NCBI GenBank assembly: GCA_029252805.1
Contig: JAQXAR010000013.1
Location: forward strand, 1-43,846
Source of the DNA: Rickettsiales bacterium
Lineage (GTDB): Bacteria; Pseudomonadota; Alphaproteobacteria; Rickettsiales; JALZUV01
Length of the DNA: 43,846 bases
Direction: 5' to 3'
Positions 25,650 to 35,140 of the stretch are shown piece by piece. Below the pieces are notes generated by a model that did not search any database, was not told where the DNA came from, and saw nothing but the letters and a program-made list of their open reading frames with translations. A program made the position numbers and the translations under genes. Every line of letters begins with the position of its first letter. Positions within the stretch are counted from its first letter, which is position 1.

Positions 25650-26405
25650 TTATTTATTGTGGGCACGCATTTCTTTTGTATAATTTTTGTAGAATTTAAT
25701 ATTCTGTTCAAACTCTTTCTTACTGAGATCTTTCAAACCCCATTTACGTGCCTTTTTCATCTGACCTTTTAAGCCATAGGCCAATGCTAAATTTTGTCGC
25801 ATCACGGCAGACTTTTCCATCGTATCAATGGCAGTTAACTGGGCAATCGCTTCATCATATTGACCATTCATAATGTAAGACATCGCTAAATTACTTTGTA
25901 CAAATTCAGCCGATTCACTCGTCGTATCTAAAGCCTTAAAGTAAAGTGCCTGAGCCGCATCATGCTGGCCTTCCATATCGAGAGAAACCGCTTTACCGCT
26001 TAATAAATCCAGATGATTGGGCGTTCCTTCCAATCCATCATTAAAGTAGCCGATTGCCTCTTGTGTTTCGCCGCGATTAACTGCCAATTTAGCCAAACCT
26101 AGATTTACGAGTGCGGCTTTCGGTTGGCGCTTTTTAGCGGTGAGAAGAACTTCTTGCGCATCGCTATTTCTTTCAAGCTGAAGATACAAATCGGCAAGCG
26201 CCAGATGTGCTTCTACCTGATGCTTCGACTTAGCCATTGCGCGTTTATATAAATCAATCGCCGAATCCACATCACCCCCCGAACGCATGGTATCAGCGAG
26301 ATGAATTAAGCTGCGCTCACGATCTGACAAGGGGCCTTCCGACGCCGCTTGCGGGCCACACCCTGCTAATAAAATTAATCCTAATAATGCTACGGTCTTT
26401 TTCAT
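25650..26405 (-). CDS. TPR-repeat lipoprotein, TadD-like
   Basis: The 251-residue protein has a lipoprotein signal with lipobox LLAGC (Cys16), then about five to six tetratricopeptide repeats (for example DSAIDLYKRAMAKSKHQVEAHLALADLYLQ). TadD proteins of tad loci are TPR lipoproteins needed for pilus assembly, and the location between tadC and the tadE-like genes supports that role. It is unusual in being on the opposite strand to all other tad genes here, so it must have its own promoter. A general TPR lipoprotein cannot be excluded. Confidence 0.75.
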   Translation of the reverse strand: MKKTVALLGLILLAGCGPQAASEGPLSDRERSLIHLADTMRSGGDVDSAIDLYKRAMAKSKHQVEAHLALADLYLQLERNSDAQEVLLTAKKRQPKAALVNLGLAKLAVNRGETQEAIGYFNDGLEGTPNHLDLLSGKAVSLDMEGQHDAAQALYFKALDTTSESAEFVQSNLAMSYIMNGQYDEAIAQLTAIDTMEKSAVMRQNLALAYGLKGQMKKARKWGLKDLSKKEFEQNIKFYKNYTKEMRAHNK

Positions 26406-26524
26406 TTTACCACTTTCATCTGATTTATCGAAAACTTGATAGAAATTTAGATTAAATCCACTAAGTTATTCTTTTATAAAGATAAATTGTTGTTTATATC
26501 TTGAAATTATGGTATCGTAATTAG

Positions 26525-27106
26525 ATGGGATATACAAAGAAAAAACACTCTATCTTATCACGCTTTGTGCATTGCCAGCGAGGTGTCACCGCGATTGAGT
26601 TCGCCTTTGTTGCACCTGCCCTATTACTTCTCGTCACCGCCATTTTGGAGGTTTCCCTCATCCTCTTTGCACTAAGTACGCTGGAAGGTGCTGCCTTTAT
26701 GGCTTCGCGCACCGGAAAAACCGGGTACATTGCCACCGAATCAACGCGTGAAGAAACGATCCGCACGATACTAGATCAAAAGATGGAAGCTCTCTTCGAC
26801 ACACAAAAAATTACGATCCAATCACTCACTTACAACCAATTTGATCAAATTGGCGAAGTAGAACCATTTGTGGATGTAAATAATAATGGTGTCAGAGATG
26901 AAAATGAAAACTACACCGATGTGAATGGTAACGGTCAGTATGACTTGGACATGGGGATGGCTGGTGTAGGCAATACCAGCCAGATTGTGGTTTATACAAT
27001 TAATTACCCTTGGCCTGTTACCACTCCCATGATGAACCAATGGATCGGTGAAAATGGGATTATTAACCTGACGGCTCGGGCAATCACCCAGAACGAACCC
27101 TTTTGA
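26525..27106 (+). CDS. TadE-like pseudopilin with predicted calcium-binding loops
   Basis: The 193-residue protein has a TadE-type N-terminus: a short basic leader ending QRGVTAIEFAFVAPALLLL, where the hydrophobic helix follows the Gly and Glu of the prepilin processing site. Unusually, residues about 117-146 contain two Asp/Asn-rich loops, DVNNNGVRDENE and DVNGNGQYDLDM. They match the DxNxNGxxD pattern of EF-hand-like or dockerin-like calcium loops. The start is 119 bp after the divergent TPR gene. It is followed one base later by a second pseudopilin gene. Confidence 0.85.
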   Translation: MGYTKKKHSILSRFVHCQRGVTAIEFAFVAPALLLLVTAILEVSLILFALSTLEGAAFMASRTGKTGYIATESTREETIRTILDQKMEALFDTQKITIQSLTYNQFDQIGEVEPFVDVNNNGVRDENENYTDVNGNGQYDLDMGMAGVGNTSQIVVYTINYPWPVTTPMMNQWIGENGIINLTARAITQNEPF

Positions 27107-27107
27107 C

Positions 27108-27659
27108 ATGAAAATTCTTAGCAACATTCTGGAGTGTAACCGCGGTGTCGCCGCAGTCGAGTTTGCCTTGGTGCTGCCTTTACTACTACTACTCGGCCTC
27201 GGCGGATTTGAAGTTAGCCGATTTCTTTTGCTGCATCAAAAAACCGATAGAATAGCCTATACGGTGACAGATGTCGTCACGCAATCCACTTCACTCAGCA
27301 GCAACCAACTCGATCAAATTCTGACCGTAGCGTCTCAAATCATGCTCCCTTTCTCCTTTGAAAATGAAGGCGTCATCGTGCTCTCTTCAATCTATAAAAG
27401 CGGCAACAATGCGCCAACGGTTCGTTGGCAGTATAAAGGGGGTGGCACTTTAGTTCGTGATAGTAAAATTGGCTCAACCAATCATGAGGCAACCTTGCCT
27501 CTTCTTCTGACACTGAACGATAAGGACAATGTCATTATTTCGGAAGTGTATTACACCTACAAGCCTTTCTTTGGTCTGGGTGTTTTTGCACCAGTAGATC
27601 TTTATAAAACCGTCTTCTTCAAACCACGCTTGGGCGCATTAACCACGCCTCCGGTGTGA
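27108..27659 (+). CDS. TadE/TadF-like pseudopilin
   Basis: The 183-residue protein starts CNRGVAAVEFALVLPLLLLLGLGGFEVSRF after a short leader, the same prepilin-like processing and helix pattern as the gene before it. By position it is the TadF-type minor pseudopilin. The soluble part has no recognised domain. The reading frame starts one base after the upstream stop and ends 15 bp before the tadG start, consistent with one operon. Confidence 0.82.
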   Translation: MKILSNILECNRGVAAVEFALVLPLLLLLGLGGFEVSRFLLLHQKTDRIAYTVTDVVTQSTSLSSNQLDQILTVASQIMLPFSFENEGVIVLSSIYKSGNNAPTVRWQYKGGGTLVRDSKIGSTNHEATLPLLLTLNDKDNVIISEVYYTYKPFFGLGVFAPVDLYKTVFFKPRLGALTTPPV

Positions 27660-27673
27660 GAAAAGAGAGCATT

Positions 27674-29065
27674 ATGAACTTTCACCATACTCTTATTACT
27701 AAACTCCTTCAGTGCCGCCGAGGTGGAGTGATGCCACTGCTTGGTATCTCCATCACACTACTGATTGGCATGACCGGAGCAGCGGTTGACATGGGGCGCG
27801 CCCAGCAGGCACAAACCAAACTTTCCAGCTCACTGGACGCAGCAGGGTTGGCCGCAGGCGCAACCATCAGCACAACTGATCTAAACGCGGAAGCAAATAA
27901 ATACCTAGAGGTCAATTTCCAGGACTACCTGGGAGCCACCATCACCGACTTCACCACGACCGTAAATGCAGATAATTCAACCATTACTTTATCTGCTACC
28001 GCTACTGTTCCCACTACACTTATGCAAGTGATGGGAATTCATTCTAACACCGTTCATGCTTCTTCAGAAATTATCCGTTCTAGCAAAGGACTGGAACTAG
28101 CGATGGTACTTGATAATACCGGATCCATGAGCGGATCCAAACTCACCTCTCTCAAATTGGCAGCGACTGATCTGGTCAATATCCTCTATGGCGCAAACGA
28201 TACGGTTGATGATCTTTACATTGGGCTCATACCATTCTCACAGGCAGTAAATATTGGCACTTCGCGCGCCAGCTGGACGGCAACCAATGGCTTCAACTGG
28301 GGCTCAACAAACTGGAGCAGTTGCGTCGATGCACGCTACAACGATAACCGCGATGTAACAGATGACCCGCCCAGCGTCTCCCTTTTTACGCAATATTACT
28401 GGCCATGTCACAGCAGCAAGAACGCTTGGTATGGCACTAATTATAACCGTAGCAACTGCTCCACTTCAGGCACCATTAGATACAAATCAAATTTGGGAAC
28501 CTCCAGTGGACCTAATAAATATTGCCCACAACCCGTCACCGCATTAACATCCAGTAAGCCCAATATACTCAGCGCCATCGGCGGCATGCAAGCCGTCGGC
28601 TATACTCATATTAACCTGGGAGCAGCATGGGGATGGCGCATGTTATCACCCCGGTGGCGCGGGTTATGGGGTGGCGAAATGAATACCCAAAACCTACCAT
28701 TAGACTACAATACACAGAACATGAACAAGGCCGTCATCATCATGACCGATGGAGACAATACGATGAGTAATAACAGCCATACGGCCTATGGTTATTTGTT
28801 TGAAGGCATTCTGGGGACTACCAGTTCCAGCAGCGCCAAGGTGGAACTCGACAACCGATTATTGCAAGTATGTTCAGCAATGAAACAAAATAATATCATC
28901 GTTTATACTGTATCCTTCGGATCGGTCAGTGGTTCCAGCCAAACCATGATGCGTAACTGCGCCTCACAGCCGGATTATTATTTTAATTCTCCCAGCAGCG
29001 GTGACCTGCAACAGGCCTTTCGTGCCATTGGTGATTCTTTAGCAAGCCTGAGAGTAAGCCGATAG
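27674..29065 (+). CDS. tadG: TadG-like von Willebrand factor A protein
   Basis: The 463-residue protein has a TadE/G-type N-terminal helix (CRRGGVMPLLGISITLLIGMTGAAVDMGRAQ) and a vWA domain starting about residue 138 (LELAMVLDNTGSMSGSKL). The DxGSM metal-site motif and a later IIMTDGDNT motif are both present. A long Cys/Trp/Asn-rich insert (about 215-300, several Cys) sits inside the vWA domain. TadG proteins are envelope components of Flp pilus loci. ATG at 27674 follows AAAGAGAG; the GTG at 27656 overlaps the upstream stop and is less likely. Confidence 0.87.
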   Translation: MNFHHTLITKLLQCRRGGVMPLLGISITLLIGMTGAAVDMGRAQQAQTKLSSSLDAAGLAAGATISTTDLNAEANKYLEVNFQDYLGATITDFTTTVNADNSTITLSATATVPTTLMQVMGIHSNTVHASSEIIRSSKGLELAMVLDNTGSMSGSKLTSLKLAATDLVNILYGANDTVDDLYIGLIPFSQAVNIGTSRASWTATNGFNWGSTNWSSCVDARYNDNRDVTDDPPSVSLFTQYYWPCHSSKNAWYGTNYNRSNCSTSGTIRYKSNLGTSSGPNKYCPQPVTALTSSKPNILSAIGGMQAVGYTHINLGAAWGWRMLSPRWRGLWGGEMNTQNLPLDYNTQNMNKAVIIMTDGDNTMSNNSHTAYGYLFEGILGTTSSSSAKVELDNRLLQVCSAMKQNNIIVYTVSFGSVSGSSQTMMRNCASQPDYYFNSPSSGDLQQAFRAIGDSLASLRVSR

Positions 29066-29389
29066 TTTGAAAGTGGCACCTACCGCTCCAGCGGTGTGGG
29101 TAGTGCAGCGACCTTTGGTGCCACCCTGCCCTTCGGTGACAGTCAGTGTAACGAGCTGCCGCTACCTTTTCTGTCCGCCTGTAGTGGACGTTAAACTGTA
29201 AGAGCAATTGACTATTAGCAATGTTTAACATATAGTGTCGGCACAAATTCTTGTGATGGCGCGAGATGGTGGTCACGAAAAGCCGCCCTCTAAAATCCTC
29301 AGAAATTATCAACATTACTCTGCCTCCTTCGCGCGGTTTGCGGCGCAACGCCTGACCTTGTTTTACAATGGCTGGCAAAAGGAAATATT
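29066..29389. other. Gap between tadG and rhlE
   Basis: No convincing gene. A plus-strand open stretch after the tadG stop (ESGTYRSSGVGSAATFGATL...) ends at 29192 and lacks a start. GTTAAAC (29190-29196) and GTTTAAC (29223-29229) form a 7-bp inverted repeat that might be a regulatory site. The rhlE ribosome site AAAGGAAA is at the right end. Confidence 0.4.
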
Positions 29390-30676
29390 ATGACGACAGC
29401 TAATTTTCACGACCTTGGTCTTATAGAGCCACTCACACGTGCTTTGGACGCAAATAGTTATGTAACACCCACCCCAATCCAACTTAATGCCATTCCCTCA
29501 TTACTTGAAAGTCAAGATTTACTGGGTATCGCGCAAACAGGAACCGGAAAAACGGCAGCATTTGCTTTACCCATTTTACAGCATTTATTTAAAACACAGC
29601 GTAACCCTACATCGCGCACAACACGTGCGTTAGTACTTGCCCCGACCAGAGAACTAGCCATCCAGATTGCAGATAATTTCCAAATATACGGTAAACATCT
29701 CTCACTACGTCAAACCACCATTTACGGTGGAGTAAATCAAAAACCACAAGTTAAAATGATGTCTAAAGGCGTCGACATACTTATCGCAACGCCGGGCCGG
29801 TTACTTGACTTGATGCAACAAGGCCATGTCGACCTTGGGTCGGTTACGCATTTGATTTTAGATGAAGCAGATCGCATGTTAGATATGGGGTTCATCAATG
29901 ACATCAGAAAGATTATCGCCAAAATTCCAAGAAAAAGACAAACACTACTCTTTTCCGCCACGATGCCCGGCTCTATTAGTAAGCTGGCAAACAGCCTATT
30001 GAATAATCCTAAAACCGTTGAGGTCACACCAGAGGTTATTACCGTCGAGAAGATCGATCAAAGTCTCTATAAAGTGGCTAAAAAAGATAAGCGAGCATTG
30101 TTAGTCACTTTACTTCAAAACGAAAATATCACTAAAGCCATTATCTTTAGCAGAACTAAACATGGTGCCAACCGCATTGTACAAGAGCTTGACCACGCAC
30201 GTATTTCGAGCGCGGCTATTCACGGTAATAAGTCGCAAAGCGCCCGTCAAAAAGCGCTGGCAGCATTTAAAAACGGTGAGATTAGAACGCTCGTTGCGAC
30301 TGACATTGCAGCACGCGGTATTGATGTAGACAATATTAGCCATGTGATAAATTATGACCTGCCGTCCGAACCCGAAAGTTATGTCCACCGTATTGGCCGC
30401 ACTGCACGCGCTGGCACCCAAGGGATTGCTCTTTCATTCTGTGACGAAACAGAAGGCAAAACTTTACGTGATATCGAAAAAGTCATTAAGTTCAAAATTG
30501 CGGTAGCAAAAACTCCTGAACTTGAAAAGTTGTCGCCTCTTCCAGCAGTATCCAAAGAGCGTCAAGGCACAGGTAAAAAGCAAAATAGCAATAGATCCAG
30601 AAATAATAAGCCAAAACCCGCGAGTGACAATAATAAACCAAAAAAGAACCGAAGCCGTCACACAAGAAGAAAATAA
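29390..30676 (+). CDS. rhlE: DEAD-box RNA helicase RhlE
   Basis: The 428-residue protein has the full DEAD-box set: Q motif (YVTPTPIQLNAIP), motif I AQTGTGKT (about 48-55), APTRELA, TPGRLLDL, DEAD in LILDEADRMLDMGF, SAT in LLFSATMP, then the second RecA domain with VATDIAARGIDVD and YVHRIGRTARAG. The C-terminus (from about 375) is a basic, Asn/Lys/Arg-rich tail. The sequence is closest to the RhlE type, linked to RNA turnover and cold or ribosome-related RNA remodelling. It has a good ribosome site and appears monocistronic. Confidence 0.93.
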   Translation: MTTANFHDLGLIEPLTRALDANSYVTPTPIQLNAIPSLLESQDLLGIAQTGTGKTAAFALPILQHLFKTQRNPTSRTTRALVLAPTRELAIQIADNFQIYGKHLSLRQTTIYGGVNQKPQVKMMSKGVDILIATPGRLLDLMQQGHVDLGSVTHLILDEADRMLDMGFINDIRKIIAKIPRKRQTLLFSATMPGSISKLANSLLNNPKTVEVTPEVITVEKIDQSLYKVAKKDKRALLVTLLQNENITKAIIFSRTKHGANRIVQELDHARISSAAIHGNKSQSARQKALAAFKNGEIRTLVATDIAARGIDVDNISHVINYDLPSEPESYVHRIGRTARAGTQGIALSFCDETEGKTLRDIEKVIKFKIAVAKTPELEKLSPLPAVSKERQGTGKKQNSNRSRNNKPKPASDNNKPKKNRSRHTRRK

Positions 30677-31056
30677 GAATAATATTTCTCACCTCTTCCC
30701 AACTCTATTGGAAATATTGAAGGATCAATGAAGCTAGCAAAAACTCTATACCCGTACATAGTTTGGGTGTGAGTGCACATTTCTGGATTTACCAGAAAAG
30801 CCATTCTAGATTCTCCAAATTTAACATGAAAGCAGGACGTGCCTTGACTGTGCTTAGTAGCTTATACTGCTCAAGGGGTCAGCGTACGATGGCCAACATC
30901 TTCAAAACGGGAGAAAATGCACTGGAAACTAATAATATCAGCCTTCTCAAGAACAACAAGAATTTCGGTGTCATAACAAGAAAATTCGTAACACATTATT
31001 AATCTAATTGGCTCATAATGCTGACTCACTGTTAACTTTATGATAGAGCTTACTTT
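30677..31056. other. Gap between rhlE and the PEPC-like gene
   Basis: About 380 bp with no supported gene. A 37-codon frame at 30889-31002 (MANIFKTGENALETNN...) exists but has only a weak GGGG upstream and no recognisable features. No strong terminator was seen after rhlE, and the promoter of the downstream gene is not obvious. Confidence 0.5.
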
Positions 31057-34000
31057 ATGCCATTTTCGAATACCCAAACGATAAAATTTACCGATAAAAT
31101 AAGCTATAAAGCACCTGTAAATGGCGAAGACATCTATAATAAAATTCTGAAATTAATAGACAGTGATGAATCACTCCGTACAGCGATACTTACAGATGAA
31201 GAGGGTGAGAAAAAGAATAAATTCTTCAACCATTTCTTACATGAAATATCCCATGAACTTGCAGCAGCTACCTACACAAGCGGTGTAAGCGACCACGCAA
31301 CGATTGACCGACTCAGCTTTGACGATCTGGCTTCCGCCTTTCTGCAGAAAAAAGGGTACACAGATAAATCAGCCATCAACGACCTGCCAAATGAGGTCAA
31401 GTTCAACCTTTACAAAGAGTTCACTGCTAAAATCAAAACCATCCACCCCCGTATTTTAGAGCAAACTCCTCATCCGACCGAACCGCTCTCCACACAAGCG
31501 ATTAACAGCTATACTGCCTTGCGTAATTTTGCGCGTAACGAAGCCCGGCCTTTATTTGAGCACCCAGATTTCACATTAGATAAAACGAACATAGACGTGC
31601 AAACACTCAAGGATAAGATTCGGAACTTTTACGACAACCTGGAACCGCCGCCCACTAGCCTAAGCGCCGAAAATGAGCAAGCACGTAGCGCAGTCTTATC
31701 TAAAAATATTTATGACTCGGTTCCCATACTCGCCAGCAACCTCATTAAAACACGAGATATGTTCGGGCTGAAAGCGGTTAAAAACGAGTCGGAAAGAGAC
31801 ACACTCAAAGAACAAATGCGCGATGAGGCCCTCAAAGCCGGCGCCTATATGATACGCAACTACACGTGGTCTCCTATGGATATGGATGGCAAGTTGCAGA
31901 TGGACCGTCGCAAGGCAGAAGAAGGCTTACAAGGCAAAAAGCTCGCCATCAACCAGCAATATATTGAAGACCTATCCAACCTCGCGCTGAATTTGCAAAA
32001 AGGAAGCGGTAATAAACTAGCAGTCGAACGCATCCAAGCCCTCATCTGGAATTTATTTGGCAATATTGAAAAAATCTATCCCACCATAACCAATGATAAA
32101 GATGGCTTACCTTTAGAGGAGCAAGTCTATTTCGATAAAATCAAAGATTTCATTAAAAACGTTGATTCGCGTAATAATGAAGGAGTCAGAGACTTTATTC
32201 AGGACATTTGGGACAAACGCGACCAAGAAAAAACTCGTAATGACATTAATTTATTGAAATACGCTAAAAGAACAATCCATTATCTAAAGAAAGCGGATCC
32301 TCCAAGGGAACAATCCATTATCAGGCAAGAAGCAATTATCGCTGAAGCAGAAGAAGCCATCGCCCACTCGCACAAAGAAACCTTTGTCGATAATTACGTA
32401 AGTAATCCTGAAGGCATCATCCCCGCTGATAAAATTCTATCAGAGCTAAAAGAGATTGCTGAAATACCGAAGGTGCGCGATGTGAAATATAAAACCACGG
32501 TTCGTTCATCTTATGAGTTAAGTGAAATTGATGCCGTGGCCTTAAAAGTCGCAACCTATCAAAACAGTGCTCAAAAAATCACGTGGCGCCAATCGGCGGG
32601 TGTTCACGAAGAAGTCATGACGGAGGTTTTAAACTTTATTCAAGATAGGGATTCCGTACTCAACCCGAGTAGAAAGCTGAAACCTGCTCCCAACTTCATG
32701 AAAAAAATTAACGAATTAATTTCCTCCCACGCCTTACCCGAAATTAAAAAGACGCATGGTGAGCTTCTTGATGTGCGTGATCTCATTCACATTATGCAAA
32801 GCAAAGATAATAAAGTCATCAAGCTGGCAAATGAAATTCGTACCGCCATTCGTGGGCAAGTCCGAGCCAACAGAGATAGCGCGTATGAGAAAAAAGACGC
32901 ACTCGCGCACATGGACTCAACGGCTGAGCAAGAAGCGCATTTTAAGAAGCATCAAAAAGAAATTTACACTTATGAAACGCTCGATGTTGTTGATTTTGTC
33001 AATCAGAAGGGGGAAGATTTCGGACATATCCTAACCGCTGAAACGGATGGACCAGAGGCACTATGGAGCGTATTTGCAGAACAATTGGTAATGCAAAATC
33101 CGAAAAAACTTCCTACAAAAAAGGAAATTAGTAAACAGCCGCAAATTATCGCCCTCACTGAATATTTAGACGATATCGTCAATCTCCCCCAAAATATTGC
33201 AAAAGCGATGGCATTTAAACCCTTTCGCAACGAAATGAAAGCGCGTGCTGAAGAGTCCCCTCCTTGGCTTCAAGTCTGGAATGAAGAGAAAAAAGGCCTA
33301 GCACCCATGACCGTCAACGATCTCTTAGATCAAATTGAAAATGGTCAACCTGATAAGGATATCGCGGCACAAACTAAACACGAAATGCTCGATATCATTA
33401 AACGTCGTATCGTTCTAAAATTACACGATGATAAGGCTGATTTAAGCCCGAAAGCACTGAAAAATGTTTCTAATGAGGATGTCGAGAAAGTAAGCGAAAA
33501 ACAACTAAACGAAGCCTTGGGGCAGAATGTACTCAGCTATGTCGCGATGGTCGCGGGCAGTGACTCTTTCAAATCTGCCGGTGCAGCCATTGAATATACC
33601 ATCGACCGCCGCTTTGCAGATTCGCAAAAACAACTCATGGCCTATGATACACTCTTAAACTTCTATATGGGTAACGGCTCTGCCACGCATCGTGTCGGTA
33701 TCACTAACGCACTGATACGCACCCACCAAGGGCGCCAGATGAAAGAAGGCTCTGAAACACTCGCCGCTGAAAGCATGAATGTTATCAGCAAAGTTTTCGC
33801 CAATAAATTTGATCACTCCTTAGTGATTGGGAGTCCTAAGACCCCTGTCGAAAAATTTATCGTCGGAATTCATAATATTGGCAACCGCTGTAATATGGAA
33901 ACCGAGATGACGGCGGCAGATCACAAACTTTACGACGACCTCTGTTACGAATCCGAAGCCTTTTACAGCTCTATCTATAAAGATTACGGTAACGGTGAGC

Positions 34001-35088
34001 ACCGTCCAGCCGTCATTACCGAAGCGGAAAAACGTATTAAACATAAGCTCCCCAAAGGGATTACACCTAAAGATTTCGGCAATTACATGAAGGATGTCAC
34101 CTTAAGCAAACTGGATGCCGTGAGCAAAAATGGGGCCCGCTTTGACTTCCGCCCCGGCGGCACTCCCGATGCGCACGTGGATTCCATGCGCGCAATTGGT
34201 TATGGCGCCGCCCATGGCTATACCGGCTTTGGCCAGCCGCATCTCACCTTCGCCCTTGCGCATATGCTAGGCGCAGATGAGGAGGGAAAAATAAATGCTA
34301 AAGAGACGTTTACGAGCTTTATTAACAACCCCTATTTACAAGGCCGTTTAAACCGTGCCGTTAAAGATCTAGTCGTTGAATTCGCGCCCGAAACAGGCTG
34401 GAAAAACGTTGCCTCAGGCTGTGGCGTAGAAAACCTTTCCTACGAATATGATACTGATTCAGACAAGCTTGCTGCCATTATCATCGGAAAAGAAAACTTC
34501 ACCATTGACGAGTTACTCAAAGGCGATGATCGCACACTCGAACGCCTCTCACTTGCCATTCAGCAGAACCGGGACTCTCAATCGAAACACTTCATCAATG
34601 AAGATGAAGATAAAATAATCTCAACAGAACGAGTCGTTAAAAATATCCGCATGGCCGCGGTGATGGAATCAGAAGCACGTCAAGCGATTAGCGCCACCAC
34701 ACAACTTTTTGAGGAGTTCAAACGCCAAGCTGAAGTGAGAAGTTCGGAAACGACAGGGCGCACGGATAACCCGGAAACCTTACTTAAACATTTCCAAGAT
34801 ATCACGCCAACCAAAGGGGCAGAGATGGCCTTTCTACGCAAGCAATATCAAGGGAGCTTGGTCCATGCGAGTCATAGCTTCAAAACCTATAATAACCTCC
34901 AAGGTGAGCTCCCTAAAAAGACAGGCGACAAGGGTGATACGGAAGCCTATAAAGCTTACCGCGATTCCTATTACGATATCGCTTTGATGAAAACAATTTT
35001 GGAAACACCGCTAACGAGTGATAAATCACCAGCCTATGCCATCGATATTGCGAGTAACGCATTACCAAAAGGTATTTCAAAAGAGTAA
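31057..35088 (+). CDS. Giant divergent phosphoenolpyruvate carboxylase-like protein
   Basis: The 1343-residue protein follows the motif order of PEP carboxylase (PEPC), which carboxylates PEP to oxaloacetate, but is about 450 residues longer than normal. Matches in order, with E. coli Ppc equivalents: His139 in TPHPTE (His138); TWSPMDMDG at 270-278 (the WxGGDRDGNP box, altered); Arg511 in TWRQSAGVHEE (Arg396 of RQES); Glu662 in ILTAETDGPEAL (metal Glu506); TEYLDDIVNLPQ (FETIDDL box); Asp836 and Lys839 in GSDSFKSAG (metal Asp543, Lys546); Arg879 in GNGSATHRVG (Arg587); Arg1032 and Arg1045 in RPGGTP...MRAI (Arg699, Arg713). Deviations: the first Arg of the GRGG loop is Asn873, the TEQGE box is GSETLAAES, WTQxR is lost, and the C-terminus ends KGISKE rather than in NTG. 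No signal peptide or membrane segment. The homology is my alignment by eye; whether it still carboxylates is unknown. The ribosome site is weak. Confidence 0.75.
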   Translation: MPFSNTQTIKFTDKISYKAPVNGEDIYNKILKLIDSDESLRTAILTDEEGEKKNKFFNHFLHEISHELAAATYTSGVSDHATIDRLSFDDLASAFLQKKGYTDKSAINDLPNEVKFNLYKEFTAKIKTIHPRILEQTPHPTEPLSTQAINSYTALRNFARNEARPLFEHPDFTLDKTNIDVQTLKDKIRNFYDNLEPPPTSLSAENEQARSAVLSKNIYDSVPILASNLIKTRDMFGLKAVKNESERDTLKEQMRDEALKAGAYMIRNYTWSPMDMDGKLQMDRRKAEEGLQGKKLAINQQYIEDLSNLALNLQKGSGNKLAVERIQALIWNLFGNIEKIYPTITNDKDGLPLEEQVYFDKIKDFIKNVDSRNNEGVRDFIQDIWDKRDQEKTRNDINLLKYAKRTIHYLKKADPPREQSIIRQEAIIAEAEEAIAHSHKETFVDNYVSNPEGIIPADKILSELKEIAEIPKVRDVKYKTTVRSSYELSEIDAVALKVATYQNSAQKITWRQSAGVHEEVMTEVLNFIQDRDSVLNPSRKLKPAPNFMKKINELISSHALPEIKKTHGELLDVRDLIHIMQSKDNKVIKLANEIRTAIRGQVRANRDSAYEKKDALAHMDSTAEQEAHFKKHQKEIYTYETLDVVDFVNQKGEDFGHILTAETDGPEALWSVFAEQLVMQNPKKLPTKKEISKQPQIIALTEYLDDIVNLPQNIAKAMAFKPFRNEMKARAEESPPWLQVWNEEKKGLAPMTVNDLLDQIENGQPDKDIAAQTKHEMLDIIKRRIVLKLHDDKADLSPKALKNVSNEDVEKVSEKQLNEALGQNVLSYVAMVAGSDSFKSAGAAIEYTIDRRFADSQKQLMAYDTLLNFYMGNGSATHRVGITNALIRTHQGRQMKEGSETLAAESMNVISKVFANKFDHSLVIGSPKTPVEKFIVGIHNIGNRCNMETEMTAADHKLYDDLCYESEAFYSSIYKDYGNGEHRPAVITEAEKRIKHKLPKGITPKDFGNYMKDVTLSKLDAVSKNGARFDFRPGGTPDAHVDSMRAIGYGAAHGYTGFGQPHLTFALAHMLGADEEGKINAKETFTSFINNPYLQGRLNRAVKDLVVEFAPETGWKNVASGCGVENLSYEYDTDSDKLAAIIIGKENFTIDELLKGDDRTLERLSLAIQQNRDSQSKHFINEDEDKIISTERVVKNIRMAAVMESEARQAISATTQLFEEFKRQAEVRSSETTGRTDNPETLLKHFQDITPTKGAEMAFLRKQYQGSLVHASHSFKTYNNLQGELPKKTGDKGDTEAYKAYRDSYYDIALMKTILETPLTSDKSPAYAIDIASNALPKGISKE

Positions 35089-35140
35089 TCCCCCCCCTAA
35101 CTCCCATTTCGGAAAATTGAAATTCGCGAATAGTTTTAAA

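Noticed and set aside
28983-29378. 131-codon minus-strand frame across the end of tadG
   Set aside because: It overlaps the clear tadG coding end, has a His/Arg-rich composition typical of a shadow frame, and no recognised motif.
30889-31002. 37-codon frame MANIFKTGENALETNN...
   Set aside because: No proper ribosome site and no family cue; kept only as a note in the gap entry.
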